The position numbers and the translations under genes are program-made. The notes beneath the pieces are model-generated. The model saw nothing but the letters and a program-made list of their open reading frames with translations. It did no database searches and had not been told where the DNA came from. Below are positions 9,838 to 21,948 of a stretch of 64,000 bases of DNA, one piece after another. The DNA is from Fulvia fulva (lineage: Eukaryota > Ascomycota > Dothideomycetes > Mycosphaerellales > Mycosphaerellaceae): contig NC_063016.1 of assembly GCF_020509005.1 (NCBI RefSeq), positions 3,906,001 to 3,970,000 of the forward strand, read 5' to 3'. Every line of letters starts with the position of its first letter. Within the stretch, counting starts at the first letter, position 1.

Positions 9838-10830
9838 CTAAGCAGATTTCGAGAAGAAGTTCTCGCATTCCTGGTATGTCTTCTCTTCGCGAATCATTGC
9901 GTTGAACTCGCGGCTAACTATATTCTTCTTCTTGCAGTTTTTTGCAAAGTGGCCTTGCTCGCCACATACGTAGCAGGTGGAACCTTTGCTCTTCAGCCCC
10001 CTTCCTGTCCTACGATCCGTTACGTCCAATTCCATTGGGTCTCCGTAACTAGGGTCCTGACTTCTGGCCTTGAAGCCCCCTCTTCCGCTCGCGGCGGGTC
10101 TCTGGTATCCAGGCTGTACGTGTCGGTCGTACCTCAAATCCTGGAGCCTTTCGTCGATCTCCTTTGCTGCCTTGATCATCGCCCCTAGCGTCACAACGCT
10201 GGCGTTTCGGGATAGTTCGGCTTTAACGTTGTCCTTCAGCCCGAGGTAGAACTGCGATCGCAATGCTGCGTCGTTCCATTCTAGGTCGGCGGCATATCCT
10301 TGGAATTCTGAGGCGTACAGCGCTACAGAAGTGGTCTGTCGAAGTTGTCGGATATGTCGGTCGGCGTATACCTCCTCATTCGGTATCCCGTATAGATCAT
10401 CGAGTTTCGTCTCAAACTCGTCGTAGTCGTGGAAAATTTTTCGAGTTTCCGTCTTCGGTGTCCCCCCCTCACCCTGGTTGTGGAGCCAGTCCTTGAGGTA
10501 TGGTCGGAATCCTCTAGCTGCTTTTCCTCGTAGGAAGGATGCGGCGTACAAGACCTTGCCGGCCTCGCCTTGAAACTGGTGTGCGTTGAAGTGAAGGTAC
10601 AACTGAACCTGCAGTTGAAAAGCCTCCAGTTTGTCCTTGGTCCCGTCGAACGTCTCCGGCGTAGACACCTTAGGTGCACGGTGGTGGTCCTGTGAGTTCA
10701 GCATACTCATAGGAGCGTTGTTGTTCTTGCTGCTTCCTGTAATCGACATTTCGCTCATTCGTTCCGTAATGCCAGTTGACTGTGGCGTTCCTTGTCTTGA
10801 CGGACTCCGGGTAGCGTCTCTCCCAGACAT
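9838..10830 (-). CDS. Retrotransposon Gag (330 aa) with CCHC zinc knuckle
   Basis: The ATG at 10830 is chosen; a frame extension begins only with TTG. The centre is a Retrotrans_gag-like domain (STPETFDGTKDKLEAFQLQV..., then SFLRGKAARGF). The C-terminus has CYVCGEQGHFAKNC, a canonical C-x2-C-x4-H-x4-C knuckle for packaging RNA. It is intact, about the usual Ty3-class Gag length, and ends in TAG (9838-9840) with no pol following. It forms particles for its own RNA, presumably using RT/IN from a relative. Confidence 0.9.
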   Translation of the reverse strand: MSGRDATRSPSRQGTPQSTGITERMSEMSITGSSKNNNAPMSMLNSQDHHRAPKVSTPETFDGTKDKLEAFQLQVQLYLHFNAHQFQGEAGKVLYAASFLRGKAARGFRPYLKDWLHNQGEGGTPKTETRKIFHDYDEFETKLDDLYGIPNEEVYADRHIRQLRQTTSVALYASEFQGYAADLEWNDAALRSQFYLGLKDNVKAELSRNASVVTLGAMIKAAKEIDERLQDLRYDRHVQPGYQRPAASGRGGFKARSQDPSYGDPMELDVTDRRTGRGLKSKGSTCYVCGEQGHFAKNCKKKNIVSREFNAMIREEKTYQECENFFSKSA

Positions 10831-10848
10831 ATGCAAAGGGCCCTGGTG

Positions 10849-10862
10849 GTGGTGCTCAAAGT
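10849..10862 (-). promoter_or_regulatory. Putative self-priming site next to the 5' LTR
   Basis: The minus strand reads ACTTTGAGCACC immediately after the 5' LTR. TTGAGCAC (10859-10852) is complementary to GTGCTCAA near the expected RNA 5' end inside the LTR (10983-10976). No TGG-starting tRNA complement is visible. Confidence 0.5.
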
Positions 10863-11215
10863 TGTTAGGAACCGCTGTACGTTATCCCAACCGGGCTTGG
10901 ATCTTTGCAATGATGTCTCTGACTCGTTGAGAAGGTAGTGGTCCCAAACAGTATATGGTGTATACTTAAAATGAGTTGAGCACGAGGCTCCTATCTACTT
11001 GCAAAGGAGCGTCGTCTATATAGTACTATGTCTTGGCGCGGTCACCTCGCTCACGAGTGACCTAAGTGACCCTGAGTCACCTCGTTCACGAGTGACCCTG
11101 AGTCACCTCGTTCACGAGTGACCCAAGTGACTCCAATACACTGGCTGCCTAGTGATCTCCCCTCGTTCTTCGCTTGTCTGACAAATGAGCTTCTCCCACC
11201 TTTCAGACCGTAACA
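10863..11215 (-). repeat. 5' LTR (353 bp) of the gag-only element
   Basis: Same as the left LTR but with one extra tandem 26-bp unit (about 11070-11120). On the minus strand it has a TATA box (11016-11023) and, 33-40 nt further, GTGCTCAA (10983-10976), complementary to the sequence next to the LTR. It is the likely promoter for gag. Confidence 0.92.
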
Positions 11216-11812
11216 CCTTCCTCTTTCTACTACGCCTTTCTAAACCCATAACAACGCTCTAAGACGTAATAACACCTATTATAAACCCTATCTCGTCGAA
11301 GTTATAGGTGTCCTAGTTAAGGATACTATATTTCTCCTTTATATTACGTATAAGTAAGAACTACTTCTCGATAACGTCTAGATCTTCTATTAGGGCTTGC
11401 TAACAATCGTATCTACGTGTTATACGAACCTTTAGCTCACGACGCCGCCTAATAAACCTGTCTATCTAATTAAGACTAGCGGGCTTAAGAGCCTTCTCTT
11501 ATAGTAATAAATCGGCCATTACTCGTATACTAGCCTTTAATAGCGGGAAATCTCTAAGATCTAGCTCGAGTATATACTTAAGTATTACCCTCTCTTCTAG
11601 CTCTTTAAGCTTCTTCGAATTAGGCTCGTAGTCACCCCGAGGAGGTCGTCTATTTAGTCGATACCTCAGTATAGTTCGAGACGCGTCGTATACCTTTATA
11701 GTAAGTCGATTCGTGATTATCGCGTCGCGTTTCGTAGCCTAGACAGCTAAGGTCAGTTTGGCCTCGTTTAAAGACAATATACGCTATAATAGTGGTTATA
11801 TAGCTATATCTA

Positions 11813-11886
11813 TAGAAGTAGTATAGTTCTTAGTAAAAGTAGCCCGCTCGGTAGTATAGCCTACTCGGTAGTGAAGTACGTTATTA
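11813..11886 (-). repeat. Inverted repeat, right copy (pogo-like element)
   Basis: Reverse-complement partner of 8333-8407. It lies just upstream, in transposase sense, of the degenerate DNA-binding domain, as expected for a terminal repeat. The exact outer end and the TA target duplication are not determined. Confidence 0.7.
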
Positions 11887-12009
11887 ATAGAGGTCTATCT
11901 AGAGGTAAGCCTAGCTACCCTCCGGTTATTATACCTATAATTACGGAGTTTATTATTTAACGACAGCTCTTAGTAACAACAATATAGGCTAAAGAGCTAT
12001 AGGATAAGA
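11887..12009. repeat. RIP-mutated spacer
   Basis: TA-rich sequence between the pogo-like element and the left TSD of the LINE. No family was recognised. Confidence 0.4.
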
Positions 12010-12024
12010 TCCTACTTAAATATA

Positions 12025-15000
12025 TATATATTATTTATTAAGCTATTATAGTACCTCCTAGCCTATATAGCTATTCTACGTACTTCTGTCTTACGAAGGG
12101 GAAACCGCTCGCGGTAAAAACCCCTCTCCTCTCCTATACTACTACTATCCGTTATTTACCTTCCCGCTTTCCTTATAGAGGGTATACTAGTATTATAGGC
12201 CTACCCTAATGACTACCTTGTCTATATCCCCTTAGTCTCCCTCCTCTTCTCTATCTACTCCTCCGTCTCGTTAGCTAGTTTAAACTAGGTAAGGCATCCT
12301 TATCTTAGGACCTAACGTACTATCCTCTATACGTCGCTCTTATTCGTAACGATCGACTAGTAGTCGCGTCTAGCTGCTCTCGCTCTCTATATACTCCGCC
12401 CTTCTACCTACTATAGGTACCGTACGACTATATATTCCGGGTTCTACGACGGGTAGCTATACTCGTACGCTAGGTTATCTATATCTAGGACGTTCCTCCT
12501 ATATAAGTAAGCCCTAAGCCCGATATATTCGGACCGGATTTAGATTATTACGCTTACTTCTACCCTTATAAGGTCGCGGTATAGGAGGTAGTTATGTCTC
12601 TAGAAGGTTCGTAGGGCTAGGGGGCCTATTCTCGCTAGCGGGTTACTATTCTATTCCTATTCCTATAGGTAGCCGGCTACCTACTCTACGAGGCTCTAGG
12701 ACTTTCCCTTACTCCCCTTCTTTTCCCGGGTTCTTTGTTCTATCTCCTCCCTCGCTAGCTACTCCGGCGTTCCTTATACTTTCCTAAAAACCCGTAAGTC
12801 GTCCCGCTTCTAACTCCTCCTTACGTACGGTCCTATATATAGCCGGCTATATCTCTATACGATTCGTACTATCTTATCGTAGATAGTTTACTATACTAGG
12901 TACTCTATCGTCTTCGCCGTATATTAGATCCTTATCCCTTAGATATAGTAACGGATAGGTAGTGTCCCGGTCTCTATCTTAGCTACTCTCGTCGGTATAG
13001 TCTTATACGCTCCGAGAATTCTCCTTAAGTTGCCTACTTAGGTTCGATTAAGAGGCTGTTCGATCCGTCGCGGTACTAGCTTATTAACTTCCCCCGTACT
13101 CTAGATTTATACCCCGTAAAGTATCGCTAGTCGAACGATTACTTTATATATTATTCTTGCTTTATCGAAGGTCGCCCCCTACGTTGACTTAGTAAGACGT
13201 ATTATTAGTGCCTCGTTTACTTATACTCTGTTCTAGGCCTTCTTAATCTATAGGTTCTAGCTTAGCTTCGGGTCTAGCTAGATTCCTAGTACTCGGAGTT
13301 CGGGGGAGGGCTTCGTCTCGTATCCCTAGATTGTTATAGCTACCTATATATTGTAGTAGGTCCTCGCTTTACTAAAGTGGATCAGCTAGTATTTCTCTAG
13401 GGCAAAGCGGACGCCGTAGCGTCTAGTCTAGTCCTCGTATACTCTATATCTCTCCGTAAGTAGTCTATAGTTTTCCTCCGTTATTACGGACTAGGCTAGG
13501 ATATTTATGTCGTCTACGAAGCCTAACGCCGAAGTCTAAGGGGACGTAAGTAAGGGGATGAGGTCGGCTATAAAGATTAGGAATAGGATCGGGGATAGCG
13601 TAGATCCTTAAGGGATTCCGGTCTCTACGTATACCCTATCGGATTTATACCTCCCGAGGACTATTCTCGTAGTCCTCTCTTTAAAGAAGGAGTATATAAA
13701 TTTCGTGGCCTATACGGGGACTCCCTTCTATCGGAGTATATAGAGTAGTCTTTTATAGGAGACGTTATCAAATACTCTAGAGATGTCTAGGGAGAGTAGC
13801 GATACTATTCTATTCCGTCTATAGTACTAGAGGGTTTAGATCTATTCGGTTATTAGTTCTATTACCGTAAGGGTTAAGCGGTTACTTCTCCCTCCTATCT
13901 ATATCTCCGGGAGGATGTTATTCTCCTCGACTAGTTTTATAAGTCTCTAGGCTACTATCTTCTCTAGGATCTTCCCTACTATCTTTAGGAGCGCAATCGG
14001 TCTATATAACTTAAGCCTATTATAGTCTTCCTTCTATAGCTTCCGGATAACTACTATTAGGGAGTCTCTATACGGCTTCGGACAGTAGCCTTTCCGTAGA
14101 CAAGTAGTAAAGAGCTTAGCTAGGCTCGGGGCGATTTCCTCTTTATATTCTTTTAGTAGGAGGTTTAGGATTTTGTCGGGCCCTAGGGCCTTTCTTCCCC
14201 TAAGCTGTCCTATTACGGCCTTAACCCCGCCTAGCTAGACTGTCTAGTATATATCTAGTAGTTCCGGGTACGACGTGCCTACTATGTCCGTTAGGTCCGC
14301 GTCGACTTGTATTAAGAAGAAGTAGTCCGTAAACGCCTTCGCCTTTACCTCTAGCGTTAACCTTAGCGTTCCCGTTATATCGACTATAGGCGGGAAGTAA
14401 GGCGTCTTCTCTGTCCCTCTAGCTCTCGCCTACCTCGCTAGTCGCTATATCTAGTTAGGATTCTCTATTATAAGCCCTACCGTCGTTCTCTAGTCTAGCT
14501 GTTTGTCCCGACGTATCTAGGCTTTCTTAGCTTAGCTAGCCCTTTAGTATACGTCCTATATTACTTATATATGCTCCTTCGTCTACTCTCGTCTAGCCCT
14601 CCTCGCCTCCTTTACCCTTTCCGCGTACGCCGGGGTCTAGAATAGCTTCTATCTTTAAGAAGGTCAAATGTAGGGTATATACTAACGAGCTGCCTCCTAT
14701 ACGACTATCGTTATCCGTTCGGCTTCTTTGTCGAGCTCGGCTTCTTATTCTACTTCTGTTCCTACTTCTAGTCCCGTATTTGCCCTATTATTATATAGTC
14801 GTGCCGCTAGTTCACCTCGGATTTCTTCCTACGGGGCCTTCTTCTAGTTTAGGCGTAGCTCCGCTATAGGTTCCTCCTCGACTCCTACCTCGATTATTGT
14901 CTAGATCGGGATATAGTCTAATCCTACTTCGAGTAAGAGGTTCGGGCGGTACTTATCTAGTCTCGTAACTAGCTCTCTCGAGAGGAAGTATAGGTCAATC

Positions 15001-17308
15001 GTACTTACGCTTAATCTCGCCTTCTACGTCTCTATAACCTTTAGGGTCACTAGTTCTATATCGCGGCTCGCGGTAATTTCTAGTAACTTACCTCCTAGGT
15101 ATACGTATAGGGGGGTGAAGTCTAGACCCTATTATAGGTAGTGAAGGTTAAAGTTGCCTACTAGGACTTAGTATATATCCCCTTGTTCGAGTATCTAGTC
15201 TAGCGTAGCTAGGGTTCCTAGGTCTCTACTAGTTCGTCCTTATAGAGGAGGGTTATAGACGTTATAGATTCGGACGGTTCCCTAGCCTATTGCTATTTCG
15301 ATTGTCGTTATGTCCCCCTAGTAGCCCTCCGGCTATAGTACGACCTTCTATACTTCTATACTAATAGCCTTACTTACGTAGGTGTATATTCTTAGGGTAT
15401 GTCCTATACCCCTACCGATTACTATATAGTATCGTTAGTCGTTATAGGTTACCGGTTTGCTTATATATAGGTTGGTCTAAGGTTCCTATAGCGCTACGAC
15501 ATAGTGCTTTTAGTAGTCGAGTTCTTATAGGAAGTAGAGTTAGACCTTATCTTTACTTTTATTAACGTTATACTATATAATAGTAAGGTTGTCCTATACT
15601 ACTATTACGGGCTAGCTAGGATAGTGTCTATAGGGGTGCTCCGGGCTTAGGTAGTACCTACAGTTATCGTATCTTCCTCTTAGGTTAGTAGGCCTTCGGC
15701 CGGTAGGGGTGTTCTAAAAATCCGTATCTATCCTATCTCGTTTACTGCCCTCTTCAGCCCCCTTAGCCGTCCTAGCGGCGGGTACGTGCTCGGTAGGGTG
15801 CCCCTTATTACCTCCTCCGTTCTCTTTCTTTTTACCGCCTTAAAGCCTTTATATTAAGCGCTACCTTACTATAGGGTAGGGTACCTCGCTAGGGTCGTTA
15901 TTCGTACTTAGCTAGCCTTCCCTTTTACGGCGATCCGGGTTAGGTATTAGCTCGAGTACGCCGGGTGTTTCCGGCTATAGTATACGTACCTTACTTCTTC
16001 TCGTAGGCATTACTTTCCCTAGTATAGGCCTACGTAGTATAGGTACTTCGGGGTCTTCTCCGTATATTTCGGGGCGATATGCCCGTACTATTAGTAGTTG
16101 AAGCATTAGAGTACTCTATAGCTACTCTAGTAGATTTCCGTATTAAGACGTTCGTAGTTCTAGTATAGTCCTTTGTCTAGGACTAGGTTTACTTGTTCCG
16201 TATTTACTATCTAGACGATTAACGAGGAGTATGTCTTTATTAGTTCGACGCTTCTATATAGCTAGACGGCCTTAGAGAAGCGTACTCCTAGGGATGTACT
16301 CTAGTTCTATATTTGTAGCTAGGGGAGGTCATTTTCGACCTTAAAGGTTCTAGGGACCCCGTAGGCTATTACTATAAATTGTTAGTAGGAGACCTTTGCT
16401 AACTTTACTACTTTAGTTATCTATTCCTTATACGTCTCGAGTCTTTATCGGTCTGTCTCCTATACGGTAAAAAGCCTTACTACCCCCCTTAGCTCTACCT
16501 TCGCTCCTACGATCTCCTTCCGGCCGATTCTATCTACGAGCTCCTTACTCGTAAGGCCCTCGAGTTCCCTTTTCTCCTCCGGGTCGGTAACGTAGACTCG
16601 GATCGCGTTGTTAGTCCTCTAGGGCTAGGCCGGATAGTGTCCCGCCGCGATTATAGCCTACGTAGGGTTCTTCTATTATATTGCGTACTATATAGTCTAG
16701 TAGATCGTTCTTAGGGTCTAGTGTTCGAGTGCCTTAAGTGTACTAAGGAGCTACGCGATTATATTTTTATATACTCGGGCTAGGTATTCGTCTTCGTCTA
16801 GTATTACCTAGGCTTCTTTATATAATTCTGTCTACGCGGAGGGGCCGGGGGCGGCTAGGGTTCGTTATGCCTTTCCTAGGCCCTTAGTATATTATCGTTA
16901 GCCGTTGTCTTACTATTACTAGGTTAGTCGTTAGCTTAGCTATTAAAGAGTTAGTTACTACTAGCTAGGTTCCTATATCGTATCCCCGTTTATAGAGATT
17001 TAGGTGTTCCTCGCGAGCTACTTAATACTCGCGAGTTAGGCTTAGGATCTAGTCTCTATATCGCTATACTTTAGCTACGGCTAAGGTTAGAAGTTGCCTA
17101 AATAGGCAATTTACCTCCGCGGCTCCGTAATTTTAGGGTCTAGTCGGATAGGAGGTAGATTCCTATTTTCTTATCGCTTTCCGCGGCAATTACGCGGCCG
17201 CTAGCGTAGGCGCGCTACTCTTGTTCTCGTTAGATAATAGCCTTAATAGGCGCTTACGAATAGTACGTCGTACGTATCTCCGATCGATAGAAAAGCTATA
17301 TTAGAGTT
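12025..17308 (-). mobile_element. RIP-mutated, near full-length Tad/I-like LINE
   Basis: Flanked by a 15-bp duplication TCCTACTTAAATATA (12010-12024 and 17309-17323). It reads leftward. The 3' end is at 12025 with a TA-rich tail and a conserved hairpin (12097-12125). The C-terminal ORF2 region is at about 12170-13000, RT at about 13100-14200 (the FVDD region lines up with 34681 of the younger copy), an endonuclease remnant near 15100 resembling LGDFNLHHPLWG, and ORF1 with degenerate zinc knuckles at about 15700-16700. Every frame is broken by TAG/TAA. The far right (about 16900-17308) would be the 5' UTR. Confidence 0.8.
12097..12125 (-). other. 3' UTR hairpin of the LINE, copy 1
   Basis: AGGGG and CCCCT pair outside; ACCG and CGGT pair inside around CTCG, with A-rich internal loops. 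The same two-tier structure occurs at 33277-33304 and 30527-30555. Confidence 0.65.
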
Positions 17309-17329
17309 TCCTACTTAAATATAGTATAT

Positions 17330-17564
17330 TATTAAATAGGTACGGATTGCGTAGCCGTAGAAGATAGGAATTACAGATTATATAAATAAAGAAGGACCTA
17401 ATAGGATAGCGTGTATCTATATATAGTATCGCTAGTTAATGTAGGTAGATACTAGGTGTCTAGATGTTTACTAGCCTATAGGCTAGTAAGCCCTAGTCAC
17501 GTGATCTAGTTATATAACGTACCTATACCTATATACTTGTCCTACGGCCTATATGTTCTTAACA
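17330..17564 (-). repeat. copia-R 3' LTR (235 bp)
   Basis: Matches 28247-28481 and the reverse complement of 51919-52152. Differences are mostly C/T or G/A. Confidence 0.85.
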
Positions 17565-19933
17565 CTCCTAATTAGGCTATAAAGTCTCCTACAATCCCTT
17601 TACGTAAACTAGAGCTACCTTATAAAGTTTTGGAACTACTAGCTATTAAGGGGCTTTATTAACCTATTAGTAGCTATGTCCTTTATATAGTAGTAGTCTA
17701 CTATAATCTTCTTCTACTACTAGAGATGACTAATATAGTTATATATAACATTAATATACTTTGACCTTTTATATATATAGGCATCTTTAACAAGTATTAA
17801 AGCGGCTTAGTTGTTACCTATAAGCTTAACTAGCCTTAGCTCGTTAACAGTGCCCTTGCTTGTCCTTATACTCGGCTAGAAAGAGCTCTTTCCTACTAGT
17901 TCTAGGCACCCTATTTCCCTAAGGACAGTAGCGAGAAATTGTAACTACTTTACGGCTACGTTTATAGCTATAAACTCAGCTTCTATTATTAATGTTATAA
18001 CAGACTTCTACTTCCTACTTATCTAGGACATAGGTTATCTATAAAGGAACTATACGTATCCTAGAATTAAGACTCTATCCACTTTGTCTATAGCGTAGTT
18101 AGAGTCCGAGTATCCCTAGAGATTGCCCCCTCCCTTTCTATATATAAGACCTAGGTCTAGGTACGACCGTAGGTATCGGGAGAGCTTCTTTAAAGCCTTT
18201 ATATACTACTACGAGGGATTAGTAATATATAAGCTAATTCTTGTAAGGGGGAATACTAAGTCTGGCCTTATCATTATTATTAGCTATATCTAGGTACTAT
18301 TATAGCTCTAGTAATCCTATTTGTTACACCTCTTATCTATAGGAGCCGTAGGTACTAAATGCTCGTAGCTCTCTATAGGTGAGTAGGTTAGCGTAGCCTT
18401 CTCTCTAGCTATGTTCATCTTAGCTAAGTTAGCGTGGACATAGTGTCCTTGATCAAGCTTTAAAGTGCCTTAGGACCTGTCTCTTATAATCCTTATTCTA
18501 AGGATCTTCGTAGGTTTACTAAGATCTTTAATCTTAAACACTTTTCCAAGCTTAGCCTTAAACCACTGAACATCTAATAGCTTCGGGGCTACAATAGGTA
18601 TGTCATCTATATAGGTAAGGACTATAAGGTCTCTATCCGTATAGACAAGTAAGCATAGATCTACCTAGGACTAGGTAAATCTAATCTTCTCTAGCTTCGT
18701 AACATAGAGCTTGTTCTAGTCTCTAGCTACTTGCTTAAGCCTATAAAGGCTTTGTAGGACCTTAAATACTATGTTTAGAGGTGTTTCAACTCCTAGGGGT
18801 GGGATTATATAGATGTCTTCAAGGAGGCTGCTTTAGGTAAAAGCATTATTCACATCTACTAGGTACATCTCGAGATCTCTCTTACACACTACTGCTATGA
18901 ATACTCGGAGAGTATTATGTCTAACAGTAGGTATAAAGGTCTCTTTAAAGTTAACCCTATATTTCTATAAAAACCCTCTTATAACTAGTCTTGCCTTGAA
19001 CTTCTTAATAGCTCTACTAATCATTCTTTTTATATTAAAGACCTACCTAGAAGTAATTAGATTCGTACCCTTTAGCGGTATAACTGCTTCCTAGGTATTA
19101 TTGCTTACTAAGGTAATAAGTTCGTTCTCGATTACCTCTCTCTATATATATCCCTATTCGGGGTCTTCTACGGGTACCTTATAGGACTCTGGGATTGGCA
19201 CTTCCTACTAATGGGTTATAGCCTACCTAATAGTAGCAAATGTATATTCTTCTACGTCGTTTAGAATCTCCTCTACCTAGCTTATTATAGGGTCTAGATA
19301 GAACATCTAGGCGATAAGAGCCTTATAGTATTTAGCCTTATACTCTTTAGAGTTATTATCTCCGTCCCCCCTTAACCTCTTGTTACCTATAACCTAAGGT
19401 AGCGCTAGGTGTTTAGATAGGTCGAACTAAACGACATCTTCTTTTTCTTTTATTAGAGTACCCTAATCTCTAAACTTCTAGTATTCCCTAATGTCCTTTA
19501 GGGGAGGGGGAAGTTATATAAATAGCGGTTACTATAGTATTAATGATTTAGGTAGGTTCTGTATAGATCCACCGTTATCGGCCTTCGATAGTATTAAAAC
19601 CGCCTTAATATTTTCTCCTAGCCTTCGTAACGGTGTCTCTAATAATCCCCTATCGGAAAATCTCGCTCTAAAGGGCTTCCTCCTAATAGGATTACGCTAT
19701 AGCGCTCGACTTGGCTAGTTAGTAAAGGTAATACCAAGATCTATATCTCCCCCCTTCTTATTCTTAAACTAGTCGACGTGACTATACGCTTTTATAGCTT
19801 TTATGTCGGGATCCTAGAATAGCTATTATTTTATAGTGTTTTCTAAGTAGCCTATAAACACGGCTTCTTTTCCTCGGTTTATTAACTTGTCTCTCCTTAA
19901 GCCTTAAGGTTAGGCTCTTAGGTCTATATAGAC
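17565..19933 (-). pseudogene. copia-R reverse transcriptase / RNase H, RIP-destroyed
   Basis: Read leftward, it parallels the intact RT-RNase H of the younger copia segment by segment (for example the KFKARLV, VDVNNAF, LYGLKQAARDW and HVDDIPI regions), but with many TAG/TAA codons. A conserved antisense open frame at 19491-19718 is only a shadow of this region. Confidence 0.75.
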
Positions 19934-19938
19934 TATAG

Positions 19939-20173
19939 TGTTGAACAGGTACGGGTAGATAGTAGCGGAGTGGAGTAAGAGATCAATCTTCAACTGACTA
20001 ATAGCACGAGCATGTAGCAATATATTAGGAACCAATATGTTGATTGTGTTGGATGTCTATCTAAGCTAAAGGGGAGAGAAGGTATCTCCCTACAAGCTGA
20101 GTCATCGTGGATGCCTCAGGCTGCCAGATCACTTCCTGATTGTTGACTCCCTTTGAGATGCTACATCTTAACA
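19939..20173 (-). repeat. copia-Y 3' LTR (235 bp)
   Basis: Compared with 25316-25550: GTAGATAGTAG here against GTGGATGGCAG there, and two TAGG/CAGG differences elsewhere, one in each direction. All are RIP-type transitions. Confidence 0.92.
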
Positions 20174-20238
20174 CTCCCACTCATCTCGTATAGGAGGTTA
20201 CAGTCTGCTCACTTCCTGTCAATAGTACTTGGACCTTT

Positions 20239-21948
20239 TTATGACAGGTTCAGCTGGCTTACAAACCTCTGGAAGTGTGGACCAGTCTTTGGTTTTGTAA
20301 ACCCGTCTGCAACCATCTCAGAGGTTGGGGTGTACTCAACAGCAATAAGCCTCCTCCACCAAAGTTTCCTAACAGCGTTATAGGCAATGTCAATGTGCTT
20401 CGACTTGTCATGAACATGTGCATCTTTCACTAGGGTGAGGGCAGCTTGATTGTCACCTCTTAATTGGACTGGTCTCAAATTTGATACAGTCTCCTGGTTT
20501 CCAGTGATTCTTGGTTGATGGAAACAGTCTTCCACTAACTCTGGACAATCCATTTCCCTTAGCAGTGAAGCTAGGAATTGGGACTGCTTCGCACATGCAT
20601 TCATGGCCATGTATTCAGCCTCCATTGTGGATGTTGCTACAGACTTTTGCTTCTTGCTCATCCAAGAAACTGGTGCCCTACAGAGGAAGAAGACATACCC
20701 AAGGATTGAGACTCTGTCTGCTTTGTCCATTGCATAATCAGAATCACAGTATCTAATAAGGTGTCCTTTTCCAGACTTTGAGAACTGAAGTCCTAGATCA
20801 GGGTATGATCTTAGGTACCTAGTGATCTTCTTCAAAGCCTTCATGTGGTAGGTGGATGGGTCACTCACAAATGAGCTCATCCTTCCTAGGGCAAAAGCAA
20901 TGTCTGGCCTTGTGATTGTTGCTGGCCACATCCAAGTACCATTAATACTCTGGTACTCTGCCTTGTCACACCTCTCATCCATGTGGCTTGAAGGTTTGAG
21001 GGCCTCATAGCTGTCCATGGGTGAGTGTGTAGGTGCTGCCTTCTCATGGTTCATTCCCATCTTGGCTAGGCTGTCCCTAACAAAGTGTCCTTGGTCAAGT
21101 TTCAGGATTCCTCTCTTCCTGTCCCTTGTGACTCTCATGCCAAGGATCTTTTCAGGTTCACCTAGATCTTTGATCTTGAAGATCTTGCCAAGTTCTCTTT
21201 TGAACCAGAGAACATCTGTCAACTTTGGTGCAGCAATTGGAATGTCATCCACATGTATAAGGATTATGATCTCCCTCTTCTTATGGATAAGTAGGCATGG
21301 ATCCACTTCTGACTGTGTGAATCCAATCTCTCTGAGCTTTGACACACAGAGTTGATTCCAATCTCTAGCTGCTTGCTTAAGTCCATACAAGCTTTTGAGG
21401 ATTTTGAACACCATGTTTGGTGGAAGCTCAACTCCTGGTGGTGGTAACATGAAGATGTCTTCATGGAGGGTGCTTTCTGTGAATGCATTGTTCACATCCA
21501 CTTGGTGAAGATGAAGATCCTTCTTACACACAATAGCCATAAACACCCTAAGGGTGTCCTGTCTTACTGTAGGTGCAAATGTCTCCATAAAGTCAACACC
21601 AAACTTCTGTGAGAAGCCCCTTGCAACTAGTCTAGCCTTGAACTTTTCAATAGCTCCACTAATGCTTCTCTTAATATCAAAGACCCATCTTGATGTAACC
21701 AGATTTGCTCCTTTTGGTGGAACAGAATTTTCCCAGGTGTTGTTACTCTGTAGAGCATCTAGTTCCTTTTGGATTGCTTCCTTCCAAAGATGTCCCCATT
21801 TCTTGTCATTCATAGCATCCTTGTAGGATTTTGGAATTGGGACCTCTTGCTTGCATGCAATAGCTTCTACAGTTGCTGCAAAGGCCATTTCCTCAACTTC
21901 TTCCAGGAATTCGCTATCCCATAGTATTGAACTGTCCACTGATTGCAT
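20239..21948 (-). pseudogene. copia-Y reverse transcriptase and RNase H (open C-terminal segment of Pol)
   Basis: This is a 569-codon open frame, the C-terminal third of a Ty1-type polyprotein. Visible: ARLVARGFSQKFGVDFMETF, VDVNNAFTES, SLYGLKQAARDW, the RT active site as HVDDI (His instead of the usual Tyr), then the RNase H/end region SVATSTMEAEYMA, QLRGDNQAALTLVKD and KHIDIAYN. The usual TRVAAEFK-type ending is replaced by ADGFTKPKTGPHF. The segment is intact, but upstream TAG codons separate it from gag-protease-integrase, so the polyprotein cannot be made in one piece. Confidence 0.85.

Larger units (their letters stand above)
8808..11215 (-). mobile_element. Young non-autonomous Ty3-type LTR element: gag plus an antisense ORF, no pol
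   Basis: Two almost identical LTRs start TGTTA and end TAACA, and a perfect 5-bp duplication CCTTC (8803-8807, 11216-11220) flanks them. A G-rich polypurine tract abuts the left LTR on the minus strand, so transcription runs leftward. The 1.7-kb interior has a minus-strand gag and, antisense to it, a 167-codon Cys-rich ORF. No protease, RT or integrase is present, so it must be mobilised in trans. It shows no RIP although it lies in RIP-mutated DNA. Confidence 0.9.
8640..11790 (-). pseudogene. Broken pogo/Fot1-family transposase
   Basis: Pieces at about 11790-11221 and 8807-8640 match the fungal Fot1/pogo transposase layout: DNA-binding N-terminus, the D-containing NFDE motif, then a basic C-terminal tail (EALIYRKARKRKYI-like). 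Many TAG/TAA codons replace Gln or Trp codons, as RIP produces. Roughly 200 codons of the catalytic core are absent, and a retroelement interrupts what remains. It cannot encode an active transposase. Confidence 0.7.
8333..11886 (-). mobile_element. RIP-mutated, internally deleted pogo/Fot1-like DNA transposon, split by an LTR element
   Basis: Near-terminal inverted repeats of about 75 bp (8333-8407 and 11813-11886, roughly 90 percent identical by eye) bracket transposase remnants on the minus strand. Rightmost is a CENP-B/HTH-like N-terminus (RYRLNRRPPRGDYEPNSKK), then DTYNFDEIGF around the first catalytic Asp. Left of the inserted LTR element lies the C-terminal tail (MSELHKSNEAL...). The central DDE part between NFDE and the tail is missing, so this was already a deletion derivative. 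The 2.4-kb LTR element (8808-11215) sits inside it with a CCTTC duplication. Confidence 0.75.

Noticed and set aside
19491..19718. Open frame almost identical to the one at 49765-49992, suggesting a conserved small gene
   Set aside because: Both lie antisense to the same region of the two copia-R copies; similarity is explained by the copies themselves, and there is no domain or start context.
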